Of a stretch of 64,000 bases of DNA, positions 1-8,174 are shown in pieces. The stretch is from VRUE01 sp963697695 (GTDB lineage: Bacteria; Actinomycetota; Thermoleophilia; Solirubrobacterales; 70-9). A program made the position numbers and the translations under genes. How positions within the stretch are numbered: the stretch's first letter is position 1; each line of letters begins with the position of its first letter. The stretch spans positions 2,294,001-2,358,000 of the forward strand of contig OY969094.1 in NCBI GenBank assembly GCA_963697695.1. Direction: 5' to 3'. Under the pieces are notes generated by a model, which was not told where the DNA came from, did not search any database, and saw nothing but the letters and a program-made list of their open reading frames with translations.

Positions 1-141
1 CAGTAGAAGCCAGACCAGCGTCGCCGCGAAGCAGACCTGACCGACGCCGAGCGCCACGCCGAAGTTGGCGGCGCCGAAAGCCGCCCCGATCGCGGTGCCG
101 CCGAGGAAGGCGGCAAGAAGGATCGCGAGCTGGCGTGTCAT
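1..141 (-). CDS. Small membrane protein, 3' part cut by window edge
   Basis: The visible 47 residues begin MTRQLAILLAAFLGG and are almost wholly hydrophobic, with two probable membrane segments (about residues 5-24 and 27-47). The ATG overlaps the TGA of the DUF389 gene (ATGA), so the two are probably translated together and may act in the same membrane process. The C-terminus lies outside the window. I do not recognise the family; it could be a small integral membrane protein or the first part of a larger one. Confidence 0.6.
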   Translation of the reverse strand, partial: MTRQLAILLAAFLGGTAIGAAFGAANFGVALGVGQVCFAATLVWLLL

Positions 142-1127
142 CGGCGCCTTCCGCGGTCCTCGGTGGGGAGCCCGGCTACGGCCCGGGTCCCGTCGTCGAG
201 GTGGCGGCGCCGGCGCCGCTCGAAGAGCCTGCGCTCGACGTAGAGCGTCGCCACGCCGGCGAGCACGATCGCGAGCAGGTTGAGGCTGAGCTGTGCCATC
301 GCCCCGCGCCAGTCGTCCCAGTTGCCGAGCGCGGCGGCGACGCCGATGTTCGCTGCGGCGGGAATCGTGGTGACGGAGATCAGCACCCCCACCAGCGCCC
401 CCGACTTGGCCGAGGTCAGCGAGAGCACGCCTGCGGCTCCGGCGAAGGCAGCGACGATGAAGGAGAACTCGTCCGGCTCGGCGATGAACCGGGTCAGCGG
501 GTTCTGGATGCTCTTGAAGCCGCTGTCGACCAGGCCCACCTCGGCGCAGAGCAGAGTGAAGAGGAAGGCGGCCGTGATCCCGACCGGAAAGCCGATCGCA
601 AGCGCCGTAAGCGAGCGCAGGGCGACACCGAGACGCCGCTCGACCGCGGCGACGCAGAGGCCGGCGAGCGGGCCGAACTCGGGGCCGACGACCATCGCGC
701 CGACGATCAGGATTGGCGAGCCGGTGAAGATGCCGACCGAGGCGATCAGGCAGGCAAGCGTCATGAAGACGAGGAAGTTGCCGCCCAGCTCGATGCTCTC
801 CGAGGTGCGTGTCTCCACCTCCTCCCAGATCACCGCATCCGAAGGAACCCCACGTGCCGCCCGCTCCGCCCGCCTCGCCGCGTCGGAGATCTGCGAGTCG
901 ATCTGCTCCAGCGCGATCGAGCCGTCCCGCGGTACCCCGAGCTCCTTCAAGTCCTCGATGATCACGCTGGCGTCCTCGCGCGCGATGTCGCAGAGGATCA
1001 CGTCGCCCGTTGGGCGCCGGGCCGCGCCGGCCAGGAAGATCAGGTTGCAGACCGAGGGCGACGCCCCCAGCAGGTCGAGGACCTTCTCGGACCGCTCGGC
1101 GGGGACGACGATCCGCAGGTGGACCAT
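138..1127 (-). CDS. DUF389 family integral membrane protein
   Basis: A 329-residue protein with a soluble N-terminal part (residues 1-110, beginning MVHLRIVVPAERSEKVLDLL) and five or six membrane helices between about 115 and 305. Between the helices is a glycine/proline-rich GSPILIVGAMVVGPEFGPL segment typical of DUF389 proteins, whose function is not established. The C-terminus is a basic cytoplasmic tail. A TACGCT -10 box (1139-1134) lies 6 bases before the ATG and there is no ribosome site, suggesting a leaderless transcript. It is co-directional with the small membrane protein that follows. Confidence 0.85.
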   Translation of the reverse strand: MVHLRIVVPAERSEKVLDLLGASPSVCNLIFLAGAARRPTGDVILCDIAREDASVIIEDLKELGVPRDGSIALEQIDSQISDAARRAERAARGVPSDAVIWEEVETRTSESIELGGNFLVFMTLACLIASVGIFTGSPILIVGAMVVGPEFGPLAGLCVAAVERRLGVALRSLTALAIGFPVGITAAFLFTLLCAEVGLVDSGFKSIQNPLTRFIAEPDEFSFIVAAFAGAAGVLSLTSAKSGALVGVLISVTTIPAAANIGVAAALGNWDDWRGAMAQLSLNLLAIVLAGVATLYVERRLFERRRRRHLDDGTRAVAGLPTEDRGRRR

Positions 1128-1143
1128 GGCCTCAGCGTATCCC

Positions 1144-1194
1144 GACGTGCCACTGGCTAGGTGCCCCTATGGGTGCTTAAAAGGTGGCACGTCC
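1144..1194. repeat. 51-bp dispersed palindromic repeat, copy A
   Basis: GACGTGCCAC at 1144-1153 pairs perfectly with GTGGCACGTC at 1184-1193, around an inner near-palindrome CCCCTATGGG. A second copy of exactly the same length lies at 53613-53663; 42 of 51 bases agree by my count. The copy fills the gap between the divergent DUF389 and PHP genes, immediately upstream of both -10 boxes. It resembles REP/REPIN elements, but no RAYT transposase is present in the window. Confidence 0.8.
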
Positions 1195-1210
1195 CCAATA
1201 GGATCGGCCG

Positions 1211-2062
1211 GTGCTGACCGACTACCACTTGCACTTGCGCCCGGACGAGCCGGACACCGCGGCGGAGCGCTTCTTCACGGTGGAGAACGTCGATCGCTAC
1301 CTGGCTGCCGCCGACGATGCAGGCATTGCCGAGCTGGGCGTCTCCGAGCACGTCTACCGCTTCACCCAGGCGCTCGATCTCTGGCGTCACCCCTTCTGGC
1401 AGGAACAGGCACGCGACGACCTCGATGCCTACTGCGAGTTCGTGCGGGGAACGCCGCTGCGACTCGGCGTCGAGTGCGACTTCGTCCCCGGCGCCGAGGA
1501 CCGCACCGCGACGCTGCTCGAGGCACGCGACTTCGACTACGTCGTCGGCGCGGTCCATTTCGTCGGCGAGGCCGCGGTCGACCACGAGGGCTGGGACGTA
1601 TGGGAGGGGAGAGGGGACGCGGACGAGGTCTGGCGCCGCTACTTCGACGCTCTCGCCGAGTGCGCCCGCTCCGGCCTCTTCGACATCCTCGCCCATCCCG
1701 ACCTGGTCAAGGTCTGGGGCTCGGCCCGCCCGCTGCCGGATCGCGATCCGCGTTTCTTCTACGAGCCGGCTGTCGAAGCGATCGCCGAGGCGGGGATCGC
1801 CGTCGAGCTCTCGACCGCCGGCCTGCGCAAGCCGGTCGGCGAGCTCTATCCCGCGCGGGCCTTCGCCGAGATGTGCGTGGAGGCGGGAGCTTCTTTCGCG
1901 CTCTCCTCCGACGCGCACCTGCCCGAGCAGGTCGGCTTCGGCTACGACCGCGCTGTCGAGCTCCTCGGCGAGCTGGGGGTCGCCGAGATCTGTGTCTTCG
2001 AGCACCGCTCGCGCCGGCTCGAGCCGCTCGGCACCACGGTGCGCGAGGATGGACCGGAATGA
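1211..2062 (+). CDS. PHP-domain hydrolase, histidinol-phosphatase-like
   Basis: A 283-residue protein of the PHP metal-dependent phosphoesterase family. The metal-binding H-x-H is at H6/H8 (DYHLHLRP). Further PHP histidine and aspartate motifs are SEHVYRF (H47), AVHFVG, ILAHPDLVK and SSDAHLP. This set fits the HisK/HisJ-type histidinol-phosphate phosphatases, although many relatives act on other phosphoesters and no his genes are nearby. The GTG start follows a TAGGAT box (1199-1204) by 6 bases with no ribosome site. The stop overlaps the ispF start (ATGA), so the two are translationally coupled. Confidence 0.8.
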   Translation: MLTDYHLHLRPDEPDTAAERFFTVENVDRYLAAADDAGIAELGVSEHVYRFTQALDLWRHPFWQEQARDDLDAYCEFVRGTPLRLGVECDFVPGAEDRTATLLEARDFDYVVGAVHFVGEAAVDHEGWDVWEGRGDADEVWRRYFDALAECARSGLFDILAHPDLVKVWGSARPLPDRDPRFFYEPAVEAIAEAGIAVELSTAGLRKPVGELYPARAFAEMCVEAGASFALSSDAHLPEQVGFGYDRAVELLGELGVAEICVFEHRSRRLEPLGTTVREDGPE

Positions 2063-2514
2063 GCGTCGGGATCGGCTACGACAGCCACCGCTTTGCCGAG
2101 GGGCGCCGCCTCGTGCTCGGCGGGGTCGAGATCGAGCACGAGCGCGGACTCGCCGGTCATTCCGATGCCGACGTGCTCACCCACGCGGTGATCGACGCTC
2201 TGCTCGGTGCCGCAGGGCTGGGCGACATCGGCACCCTTTTCCCCGATGACGAGGAGCGCTGGCGCGACGCCGACTCGATCGACCTGCTGCACACAGTGGT
2301 GGGCACTGTCCCCGGGCGGATCGACAACATCGACGCAACGGTCATCTGCGAGGAGCCTCGGCTGACCGGTTTCCGGGCTGAGATGGAGCGGATCCTCGCC
2401 GAGGCGACCTCCGCCCGGGTCTGTGTCAAGGCGACCAGCAACGAGGGCATGGGATGGATCGGCCGCGGCGAGGGAATCGCCTGCATCGCGGTCGCCTCGG
2501 TCGAGGCCGGCTAG
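2059..2514 (+). CDS. ispF: 2-C-methyl-D-erythritol 2,4-cyclodiphosphate synthase
   Basis: IspF closes the cyclodiphosphate ring in the MEP pathway of isoprenoid synthesis. The 151-residue protein has the family length. Zinc ligands D8, H10 and H42 are present (GYDSHRF and THAVIDALLG), as are the AGHSDADVL loop and the C-terminal KATSNEGMGWIGRGEGIACIA segment. ATG 2059 is chosen because upstream sequence in this frame is not IspF-like and because it overlaps the PHP stop. In many actinobacteria ispD and ispF are adjacent; here ispD is absent and a PHP gene takes its place. Confidence 0.95.
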   Translation: MSVGIGYDSHRFAEGRRLVLGGVEIEHERGLAGHSDADVLTHAVIDALLGAAGLGDIGTLFPDDEERWRDADSIDLLHTVVGTVPGRIDNIDATVICEEPRLTGFRAEMERILAEATSARVCVKATSNEGMGWIGRGEGIACIAVASVEAG

Positions 2515-2534
2515 TCACTAGGCTTCCCGGTCCG

Positions 2535-4181
2535 ATGGGAACCCCCCGCTCAATCGCGTCGGGCGCGCGGCAGTCGGCCTCGGACTTGATGTTCGAGGCA
2601 AAAGTGCTGCGAGAGGCCGGCATCCTCGGCCTCAGCCGCCCCGATAAAGCCGCCAAGGTCGCCGCCACCTTCCTGCGCTGGGGCGCTTCCCCTGCCACCG
2701 GCGTCGCGGTCGCGGCACACAAATACCCGCACGAGACGATGCTGATCGACGAACGCGGCCCGCTCACTTTCGAGCGCGTGCACCGGCGCACGAATGCGCT
2801 CGCTCACGCCTTCGCCGCGATGGGAATCGGGCCCGGTGACGGCATCGGGATCATGTGCCGTAACCACCGCGGCTTCATCGAGACGACGCTGGCCGCGGCG
2901 AAGCTGGGAGCCAGTGCGCTCTACCTCAACACGATGTTCGCCGGCCCACAGCTGGTCGAGGTGATGCGCCGCGAGGGTCCGAAAGCGCTCGTCTACGACG
3001 AAGAGTTCGCCGGCCTGCTCGACGGGGTCGACGAGAGCGTCGCCCGCATCGTCGCCTGGACCGACGGCACCCCCGAGGGCCAGACGCTCGACTCGCTGAT
3101 CGCTGCCGGTGACGACTCAAACCTGAAGCCACCTCCCGACAAACCGCGCTTCGTCATCCTCACCTCGGGGACGACCGGCACACCGAAGGGCGCGCAGCGC
3201 TCGAGTCCCGACGGCCTGCTGGCGATGGCGGCGCTGATCGACAAGATCCCCTTCCGTTCCCGCGAGACGATGATGGTCGCCGCGCCGCTCTTCCACTCCT
3301 GGGGCTTCTTCCACTTCGTGGTCAGCCTGCCGACGGCCTCGACGATGATCCTGCGCCGTCGCTTCGACCCGGAGCAGACGCTGCGCGCGATCCAGGATCA
3401 CCGCGCCCAGGTCCTCGGCGTCGTCCCGGTGATGCTGCAGCGCATCCTGCGCCTTCCCGAGGAGACGCTAGCCCGCTACGACCTCTCCTCGCTGCGGATC
3501 ACCTCGGTCTCCGGCTCCGCTCTCCCGGGCGAGCTGGCGATCGAGTGGATGAACCGCTTCGGCGACTCCGTCTACAACCTCTACGGCTCGACCGAGGTCG
3601 CCTACGCGACCGTCGCCACCCCCGAGGACTTGCGCGCCGCACCCGGCACCGCCGGCCAGCCGCCGCGCGGCACCGTGGTCAGGATCTACGACGAGGCGGG
3701 TGGGGAGCTGCCGCAGGGCGAGGTGGGTCGCATCTTCGTCGGCAACGAGATGTCCTTCGAGGGCTACACCGGGGGCGGCGGCAAGGAGGCGATCGACGGC
3801 CTGCTCTGCAGCGGCGACGTCGGCCACTTCGATGCCGCCGGGCGCCTCTTCATCGACGGCCGCGACGACGAGATGATCGTCTCCGGCGGCGAGAACGTCT
3901 TTCCGCGCGAGGTCGAGGACCTGCTTGCCGACCACGGCGCCGTGGTCGAGGTTGCCGTGATCGGAGTCGAGGACGAGGAGTTCGGTCAGCGGCTGAAGGC
4001 CTTTGTCGTGACCGCCGGCGAGACCGAGGTGTCCGAAGAAGAGTTGAAAGAACACATCAAGGCCAACCTCGCCTCCTACAAGGCGCCACGGGAGATCGAG
4101 TTCCTCGACGAGCTGCCGCGCAACGCCACAGGCAAGATCCTCAAGCGCGAGTTGCGCGAGCGCGAGACCCAGAAGTCCTGA
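2535..4181 (+). CDS. Long-chain fatty-acid--CoA ligase (AMP-binding)
   Basis: A 548-residue ANL-superfamily enzyme that activates a carboxylic acid as acyl-AMP and then acyl-CoA. Seen are the P-loop SGTTGTPKG near residue 211, YNLYGSTE, the GDVGHFDAAGRLFIDGRDDEMI hinge region and the C-terminal catalytic lysine in LPRNATGKILKREL. The acid substrate cannot be read from sequence; a FadD-type long or medium acid is likely given the beta-oxidation genes elsewhere in the window. ATG 2535 follows a TAGGCT box (2519-2524) by 10 bases, and longer readings would overlap ispF. It interrupts the usual ispF-cysS adjacency. Confidence 0.88.
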   Translation: MGTPRSIASGARQSASDLMFEAKVLREAGILGLSRPDKAAKVAATFLRWGASPATGVAVAAHKYPHETMLIDERGPLTFERVHRRTNALAHAFAAMGIGPGDGIGIMCRNHRGFIETTLAAAKLGASALYLNTMFAGPQLVEVMRREGPKALVYDEEFAGLLDGVDESVARIVAWTDGTPEGQTLDSLIAAGDDSNLKPPPDKPRFVILTSGTTGTPKGAQRSSPDGLLAMAALIDKIPFRSRETMMVAAPLFHSWGFFHFVVSLPTASTMILRRRFDPEQTLRAIQDHRAQVLGVVPVMLQRILRLPEETLARYDLSSLRITSVSGSALPGELAIEWMNRFGDSVYNLYGSTEVAYATVATPEDLRAAPGTAGQPPRGTVVRIYDEAGGELPQGEVGRIFVGNEMSFEGYTGGGGKEAIDGLLCSGDVGHFDAAGRLFIDGRDDEMIVSGGENVFPREVEDLLADHGAVVEVAVIGVEDEEFGQRLKAFVVTAGETEVSEEELKEHIKANLASYKAPREIEFLDELPRNATGKILKRELRERETQKS

Positions 4182-4271
4182 GCGGTCCAGAAGCTCCTCT
4201 CTGCTAATTGCGGGGTTTCCGCCGCGCCAAGGCTAGCGTGCCCTCCGGGGTGGATAGTAGGTTCCGGGCCG

Positions 4272-5138
4272 ATGGGCGAGCCTGCTATTCAGCTGAGGGT
4301 GGTCGGTGCGGCGACCGAGGAGATGCACGAGACCGCGAAACAGGCCCTCGAGTGGGTCCGCGTCAGTGAGGAGCGGGTGGCCGAAGCCGAGGCACGAGCC
4401 GAGGAGGTTCGTGCCGAGGTGAAGCAGCGGGCGATAGCGACCCTGCGCAAACTCAGCGAGGAGGGGCGCCGGCGCGTCGTCGCCGAGCGCGACAAGCGGC
4501 GCGAGGCAGAGAGCCGCGCCACCCGCGCCGAGCAGGCCCGCGACCGAGCCGAGCAGGCTTTTGAGAAGGCGCAACAGGGCTCCCAAGCCGAACGCGAGCA
4601 GCTCATGGCCGAGATCTCCACGCTCGAGGCCGAGTCGAAGAAGTCGCTCGCCGAGGAGCTCGACCAGCTCGAACGTCGTTCCGAGGAGCAGGCCAGGCAG
4701 CTGGCAGAGCGGGTGCAGGCAGAGGCGGACCGCCGTGTCGCGGCCGCCGAGCAGCGTGCAGCCGATGCCGAGGCGGCGGCGCGCGAGGCGCATGAGGTCG
4801 CGGTTCGGCTCGAGGCTGAGATCGAGGAGCGGGTGATGGCCGGAACCGAGGACGTTCGCCGCGAGGCGGAGGAGCGGGTCCGCAAGCTGGTCGAGAAGGT
4901 CGAGCGCGAGGCCTCCGACCTGGCCCGGGCGCGTGCCGAGGACCAGCTCAAAGCCGAGTCCGACCGGATTCGCAGCCAGGCCGAGCAGCGCGAGGAGCGG
5001 GCTCGGCGGGTGGCCGAGGACGAGATCAAGGCAAGCGCCAAACGGGCACGCCGCGAGGCGCTCGCTGCCGCCGATCAGACCGCACCCGCCTGGGCGCGGC
5101 GTGAGGCCGCCGCGACGGCCGGCTACCGGACTTTCTAG
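4272..5138 (+). CDS. Alanine/glutamate/arginine-rich coiled-coil protein
   Basis: The 288 residues are almost entirely charged heptad-like helix from about 15 to 270, dominated by A, E, R and K. There is no signal peptide and no membrane segment. A 20-residue extended N-terminus (MGEPAIQLRVVGAA) precedes the coil. It could be a cytoskeletal, DivIVA-like or envelope-tethering protein, but no diagnostic domain is visible. The ATG follows a TAGGTT box (4258-4263) by 8 bases. It sits between the acyl-CoA ligase and cysS, each with its own -10 box. Confidence 0.75.
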   Translation: MGEPAIQLRVVGAATEEMHETAKQALEWVRVSEERVAEAEARAEEVRAEVKQRAIATLRKLSEEGRRRVVAERDKRREAESRATRAEQARDRAEQAFEKAQQGSQAEREQLMAEISTLEAESKKSLAEELDQLERRSEEQARQLAERVQAEADRRVAAAEQRAADAEAAAREAHEVAVRLEAEIEERVMAGTEDVRREAEERVRKLVEKVEREASDLARARAEDQLKAESDRIRSQAEQREERARRVAEDEIKASAKRARREALAAADQTAPAWARREAAATAGYRTF

Positions 5139-5160
5139 TCCCGAATAGCATCTCCCTCCT

Positions 5161-6576
5161 ATGCGGGAGGTGCGGATAAAGGACACCCTCACCGGTGAGC
5201 CGGCAAAGCTCGATCCCAGCGATCGGGTTGGGATCTACGCCTGCGGCCCAACGGTGTACAGCCGGATCCACATCGGCAATGCGCGGCCGTTCGTCGTCTT
5301 CTCGCTGCTCTCGCGCTTTCTTCGCTCGGAGGGCTACGAGACGAAGCTGGTCGTCAACGTCACCGACGTCAACGACAAGATCTATGTGGCAGCTCGCGAG
5401 GCGGGCGAGCCCTCGGCCGAGTTTGCTGACCGCATGACCCGTGCCTACTTCGAGGACACCGACAGGCTCGGGCTGGGCCGGCCTGACGCCGAGCCGCTGG
5501 CGACCGAGAAGATTGCGGAGATCGTCGCCCTGATCTCCGACCTGATCGAGGCCGGGCATGCGTATGAGTCCGGGGGGGACGTCTACTTCCGGGTGATGAG
5601 CCTGGAGGGATACGGCAAGCTCTCCAATCGCCACATCGAGGACATGGACCAGGGCGAGGAGACCGGGATGGCTTCGCTGAAGGAAGACCCGCTCGACTTC
5701 GCGCTCTGGAAGGCCCGCAAGGAGGGAGAGGACACCTCCTGGGACTCGCCCTGGGGCCCAGGCCGGCCGGGCTGGCACATCGAGTGCTCGGCGATGGCCG
5801 AGGCCGAGCTTGGTCCCTCGTTCGCGATCCACGGCGGTGGCTCGGACCTCGTCTTCCCTCATCACGAGAACGAGATCGCCCAGTCCGAGGCGGCGGGGCG
5901 CTCCTTCGCCAGGGCCTGGATGCACAACGGGATGGTCGAGACCGACGCCGAGAAGATGTCGAAGTCGGAGGGGAACATCTTCCAGCTGGGGGAGGCGCTC
6001 GACCGCTATGGGCGCGAGGCGGTCGTCGACTACCTGATCTCCGGGCACTACCGACAGCCACTGGCGTTCGGGCCCGAGCAGATGGAGCAGGCGGTGGCTC
6101 GGGTCGAGAGGCTGAGGAACTTCTTTCGGGAGCATCCCGTCGGAACCGAGAGCGGTGGGGGAGAGTCGAATGAGGGGTCGGCGGAGCAACAGCGGGGAGG
6201 CTCCGGCGACCCCTCATTCGACTCTCCCCGCGGGCCCGGTGCCCGCGTCGAGGCATTCCGGCAGGCTCTTGCTGACGACTTCAATACGCCGCGGGCCATG
6301 GCGGAGGTGTTCGAGCTGGTCGGGGAAGCGAACCGGGGGGAGGTCCCCGGAGCCGCGGAGGAAGTGCGCGAGATGCTTGAGCTTGTTGGGCTCGATTCGC
6401 TCGCGGAGACCGAGCGCGGTGGAGATGCGGAGGCGGAGGCGCTGCTCGTGAAGCGGGAGGAGGCGCGGGCGGAGAAGGACTTCGGGCGGGCCGATGAGAT
6501 CCGCGAACGGCTGGCCGAGCTCGGGTGGGAGGTTCGCGACTCGGCCGAGGGTGCGAAGCTCGTGCCCAAGGGCTAG
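5161..6576 (+). CDS. cysS: Cysteine--tRNA ligase with palindrome-encoded insertion
   Basis: A class I aminoacyl-tRNA synthetase that charges tRNA-Cys. It has the HIGN signature (37-40), zinc ligand C28 plus the GWHIECSAMA and HHENEIAQSE ligands, and KMSKS in TDAEKMSKSEGN. Residues about 333-357 are a Gly/Ser/Glu-rich linker encoded by a 72-nt perfect inverted repeat (6158-6229). It is absent from the family pattern and sits between the catalytic body and the helical DDFNTPRA region. The insert is exactly 24 codons and keeps the frame. A TAGCAT box (5146-5151) lies 9 bases before the ATG, suggesting a leaderless mRNA. rlmB follows after 3 bases. Confidence 0.95.
   Translation: MREVRIKDTLTGEPAKLDPSDRVGIYACGPTVYSRIHIGNARPFVVFSLLSRFLRSEGYETKLVVNVTDVNDKIYVAAREAGEPSAEFADRMTRAYFEDTDRLGLGRPDAEPLATEKIAEIVALISDLIEAGHAYESGGDVYFRVMSLEGYGKLSNRHIEDMDQGEETGMASLKEDPLDFALWKARKEGEDTSWDSPWGPGRPGWHIECSAMAEAELGPSFAIHGGGSDLVFPHHENEIAQSEAAGRSFARAWMHNGMVETDAEKMSKSEGNIFQLGEALDRYGREAVVDYLISGHYRQPLAFGPEQMEQAVARVERLRNFFREHPVGTESGGGESNEGSAEQQRGGSGDPSFDSPRGPGARVEAFRQALADDFNTPRAMAEVFELVGEANRGEVPGAAEEVREMLELVGLDSLAETERGGDAEAEALLVKREEARAEKDFGRADEIRERLAELGWEVRDSAEGAKLVPKG
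6158..6229. repeat. 72-nt inverted repeat inside cysS coding sequence
   Basis: Positions 6158-6180 are the exact reverse complement of 6207-6229 (23 bp, no mismatch) around a 26-nt loop. The unit is 72 nt long, a multiple of three, and is translated through as low-complexity sequence. I see no second copy of these arms in the window. Confidence 0.9.
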
Positions 6577-6579
6577 GCG

Positions 6580-7281
6580 ATGCCGTCGGGAGACGCATCC
6601 GACTTTGACCACACTGGAAGGGGGTCAAAGTCGGATGCGCAGCTGATCTATGGGAAGCGGGTGGTCGCCGAGGCCGAGCGCGGGAAGCGGGGAGTGCAGC
6701 GGGTTTGGCGGGCACCGGAGACCTCCGCCGAGGAGTTGGAGCAGCTCTGCGGCTCGCCGGATCACCAAGGCGTCGTCGCCGAGGTCGACCCGTATCCGTA
6801 CGCCGATCCGACCTTGCTGCTGCGCAATGAGGGCGCGCTCCTCGTAGCGCTGGACCAGGTGCAGGACCCGCGCAACCTCGGCGCTGTCTGTCGCTCGGCT
6901 GAGGCGGCGGGGGCGGCAGGCTTGGTGATTCCAGAGCGTCGCTCGGCTGAGGTGACGGCCGTGGCCTGTAAGGCGTCGGCCGGGGCGGTCGAGCATCTCG
7001 CCATCGCCCGGGTTCGCAACCTGACCGACTGGCTGAGCGAGGCTAAGGATGCGGGCTTTTGGATCTGGGGAGCCGATGCCGACGCTGAGTCCGCCCCCTG
7101 GGACGTCGACCTCAGCGGGCCCACGATTTTGGTGCTTGGTGGAGAGGGCAAGGGGATTCGCCCCCGTGTCGCCTCGGCATGCGATGGGCTGCTCGCGCTG
7201 CCTCGGCGCGGCAAGATCGGCTCGCTCAACGTCTCTGCCGCTGCCACCGCGCTGCTCTTCGAGGCCGTCAGGCAGCGCTAG
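6580..7281 (+). CDS. rlmB: 23S rRNA 2'-O-methyltransferase, RlmB/TrmH (SpoU) family
   Basis: A SPOUT-fold methyltransferase for rRNA or tRNA ribose 2'-OH groups. The three SpoU motifs are present: VALDQVQDPRNLGAVCRSAE, LVLGGEGKGIRP and SLNVSAAATALLFEA. The substrate-binding N-terminus starts at LIYGKRVVAEAERGKRGVQ. Residues 5-20 in front of it are encoded by a 46-nt inverted repeat (6594-6639), so the protein carries a short non-homologous N-terminal tail. No other start codon before the conserved LIYGK segment would avoid the repeat. It follows cysS by 3 bases, the usual actinobacterial order. Confidence 0.88.
   Translation: MPSGDASDFDHTGRGSKSDAQLIYGKRVVAEAERGKRGVQRVWRAPETSAEELEQLCGSPDHQGVVAEVDPYPYADPTLLLRNEGALLVALDQVQDPRNLGAVCRSAEAAGAAGLVIPERRSAEVTAVACKASAGAVEHLAIARVRNLTDWLSEAKDAGFWIWGADADAESAPWDVDLSGPTILVLGGEGKGIRPRVASACDGLLALPRRGKIGSLNVSAAATALLFEAVRQR
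6594..6639. repeat. 46-nt hairpin at the start of rlmB
   Basis: Positions 6594-6610 pair perfectly with 6623-6639 (17 bp) around a 12-nt loop. Each arm reads as ATCCGACTTTGACC or its complement. It lies 14 bases after the start codon and is translated. In mRNA it would place a very stable hairpin just downstream of the initiation site. Confidence 0.9.
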
Positions 7282-7320
7282 CAGCTGCAACGGCGATTGC
7301 AAGAAATCCCTGCAAGGGGG

Positions 7321-7348
7321 TTGACAGAACTCTGCGCAGCCGTAAACT
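7321..7348 (+). promoter_or_regulatory. Primary-sigma promoter of the SigH-like gene
   Basis: TTGACA (7321-7326) and TAAACT (7343-7348) are separated by 16 bases, a close match to a housekeeping promoter. Transcription would start near 7355, giving a leader of about 105 nt before GTG 7461. The leader holds two GGCGCC palindromes (near 7409 and 7429) and an AAGGAGAAGG ribosome site. It is one of the few canonical two-box promoters in this window. Confidence 0.75.
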
Positions 7349-7460
7349 ACCGCGCCACAAAGGGTGAACCTCAGCTTGACTCTGAGAATTGACCCAGTCC
7401 ATATAGGGCGCCTCAGGGGAGGTAACGGCGCCACGACCCTTCATTCAAGGAGAAGGATCT

Positions 7461-8174
7461 GTGGCTCTATCTACGCCTACGCAGGACATGCAGCTCCCTT
7501 CGGGAAGGCTCAACGGCTCCGTTCGCGCCGTCGCCGAGACTAACTCTCAACCTGAGCTTGATGATCATTATCTGGTCGCTCTCGCCAAGGATGGCCGGGC
7601 GGACGCCTACGACGCGATCGTGCGCCGTTACCGCGGCTTCGTGCGGCTGAAGGCGTCCTCGTACTTCCTCCTCGGCGGTGAGGCGGATGACCTGATCCAG
7701 GAAGGGCTGCTCGGTCTCTACAAGGCGATCCGCGACTACCGCACCGATCGCGAGTCGAGCTTCCGCAACTTCGCCGAGCTCTGCATCACCCGCCAGATCA
7801 TCACCGCGGTGAAGACGGCGACCCGCAACAAGCACACGCCGCTCAACCAGTACGTCTCCTTCAGCCAGACCCCGGCGGCCGCTGGGGATTCCGACACCAC
7901 CCTCGACGAGATCCTGCCCGGCCCGACGGTCTTCGACCCGGTCAACCAGGTGATCGCCTCCGAAGAGCTGGACAGCCTCGTCTCCTGCCTCTCCGGTGTG
8001 TCCGGGGTCCTCTCGGACCTCGAGAGCCGCGTGCTCTCGCTCTACCTCGACGGCCACTCCTACGAGGCCACCGCCGAGCGGCTCGAGTGCGACACGAAGA
8101 CCGTCGACAACGCCCTGCAGCGGGTCAAGCGCAAGGTCGGCGCCCATCTCGCCTCGCGGGAGGCCGTCCTCTAA
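7461..8174 (+). CDS. SigH-type sigma-70 family RNA polymerase sigma factor
   Basis: A 237-residue alternative sigma factor. Region 2 is at about 47-132, including GEADDLIQEGLLGLYKAIRD and FAELCITRQIITAVKTATR, which is very close to the sporulation sigma SigH of Firmicutes. Region 4 with a helix-turn-helix is at about 175-230. The first 30 residues are a polar tail unique to this protein. GTG 7461 is preceded by a strong ribosome site (7447-7456), unlike most genes here. It sits downstream of rlmB with its own promoter. The regulon is not visible; in this class it may be a general stress or stationary-phase factor. It overlaps the 3' end of the convergent GNAT gene. Confidence 0.88.
   Translation: MALSTPTQDMQLPSGRLNGSVRAVAETNSQPELDDHYLVALAKDGRADAYDAIVRRYRGFVRLKASSYFLLGGEADDLIQEGLLGLYKAIRDYRTDRESSFRNFAELCITRQIITAVKTATRNKHTPLNQYVSFSQTPAAAGDSDTTLDEILPGPTVFDPVNQVIASEELDSLVSCLSGVSGVLSDLESRVLSLYLDGHSYEATAERLECDTKTVDNALQRVKRKVGAHLASREAVL

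Noticed and set aside
280..2514. A 744-codon open frame covering the DUF389 and PHP genes
   Set aside because: Only its last 151 codons (ispF) have family motifs; the rest is low-complexity shadow of genes on both strands, common at this GC content.
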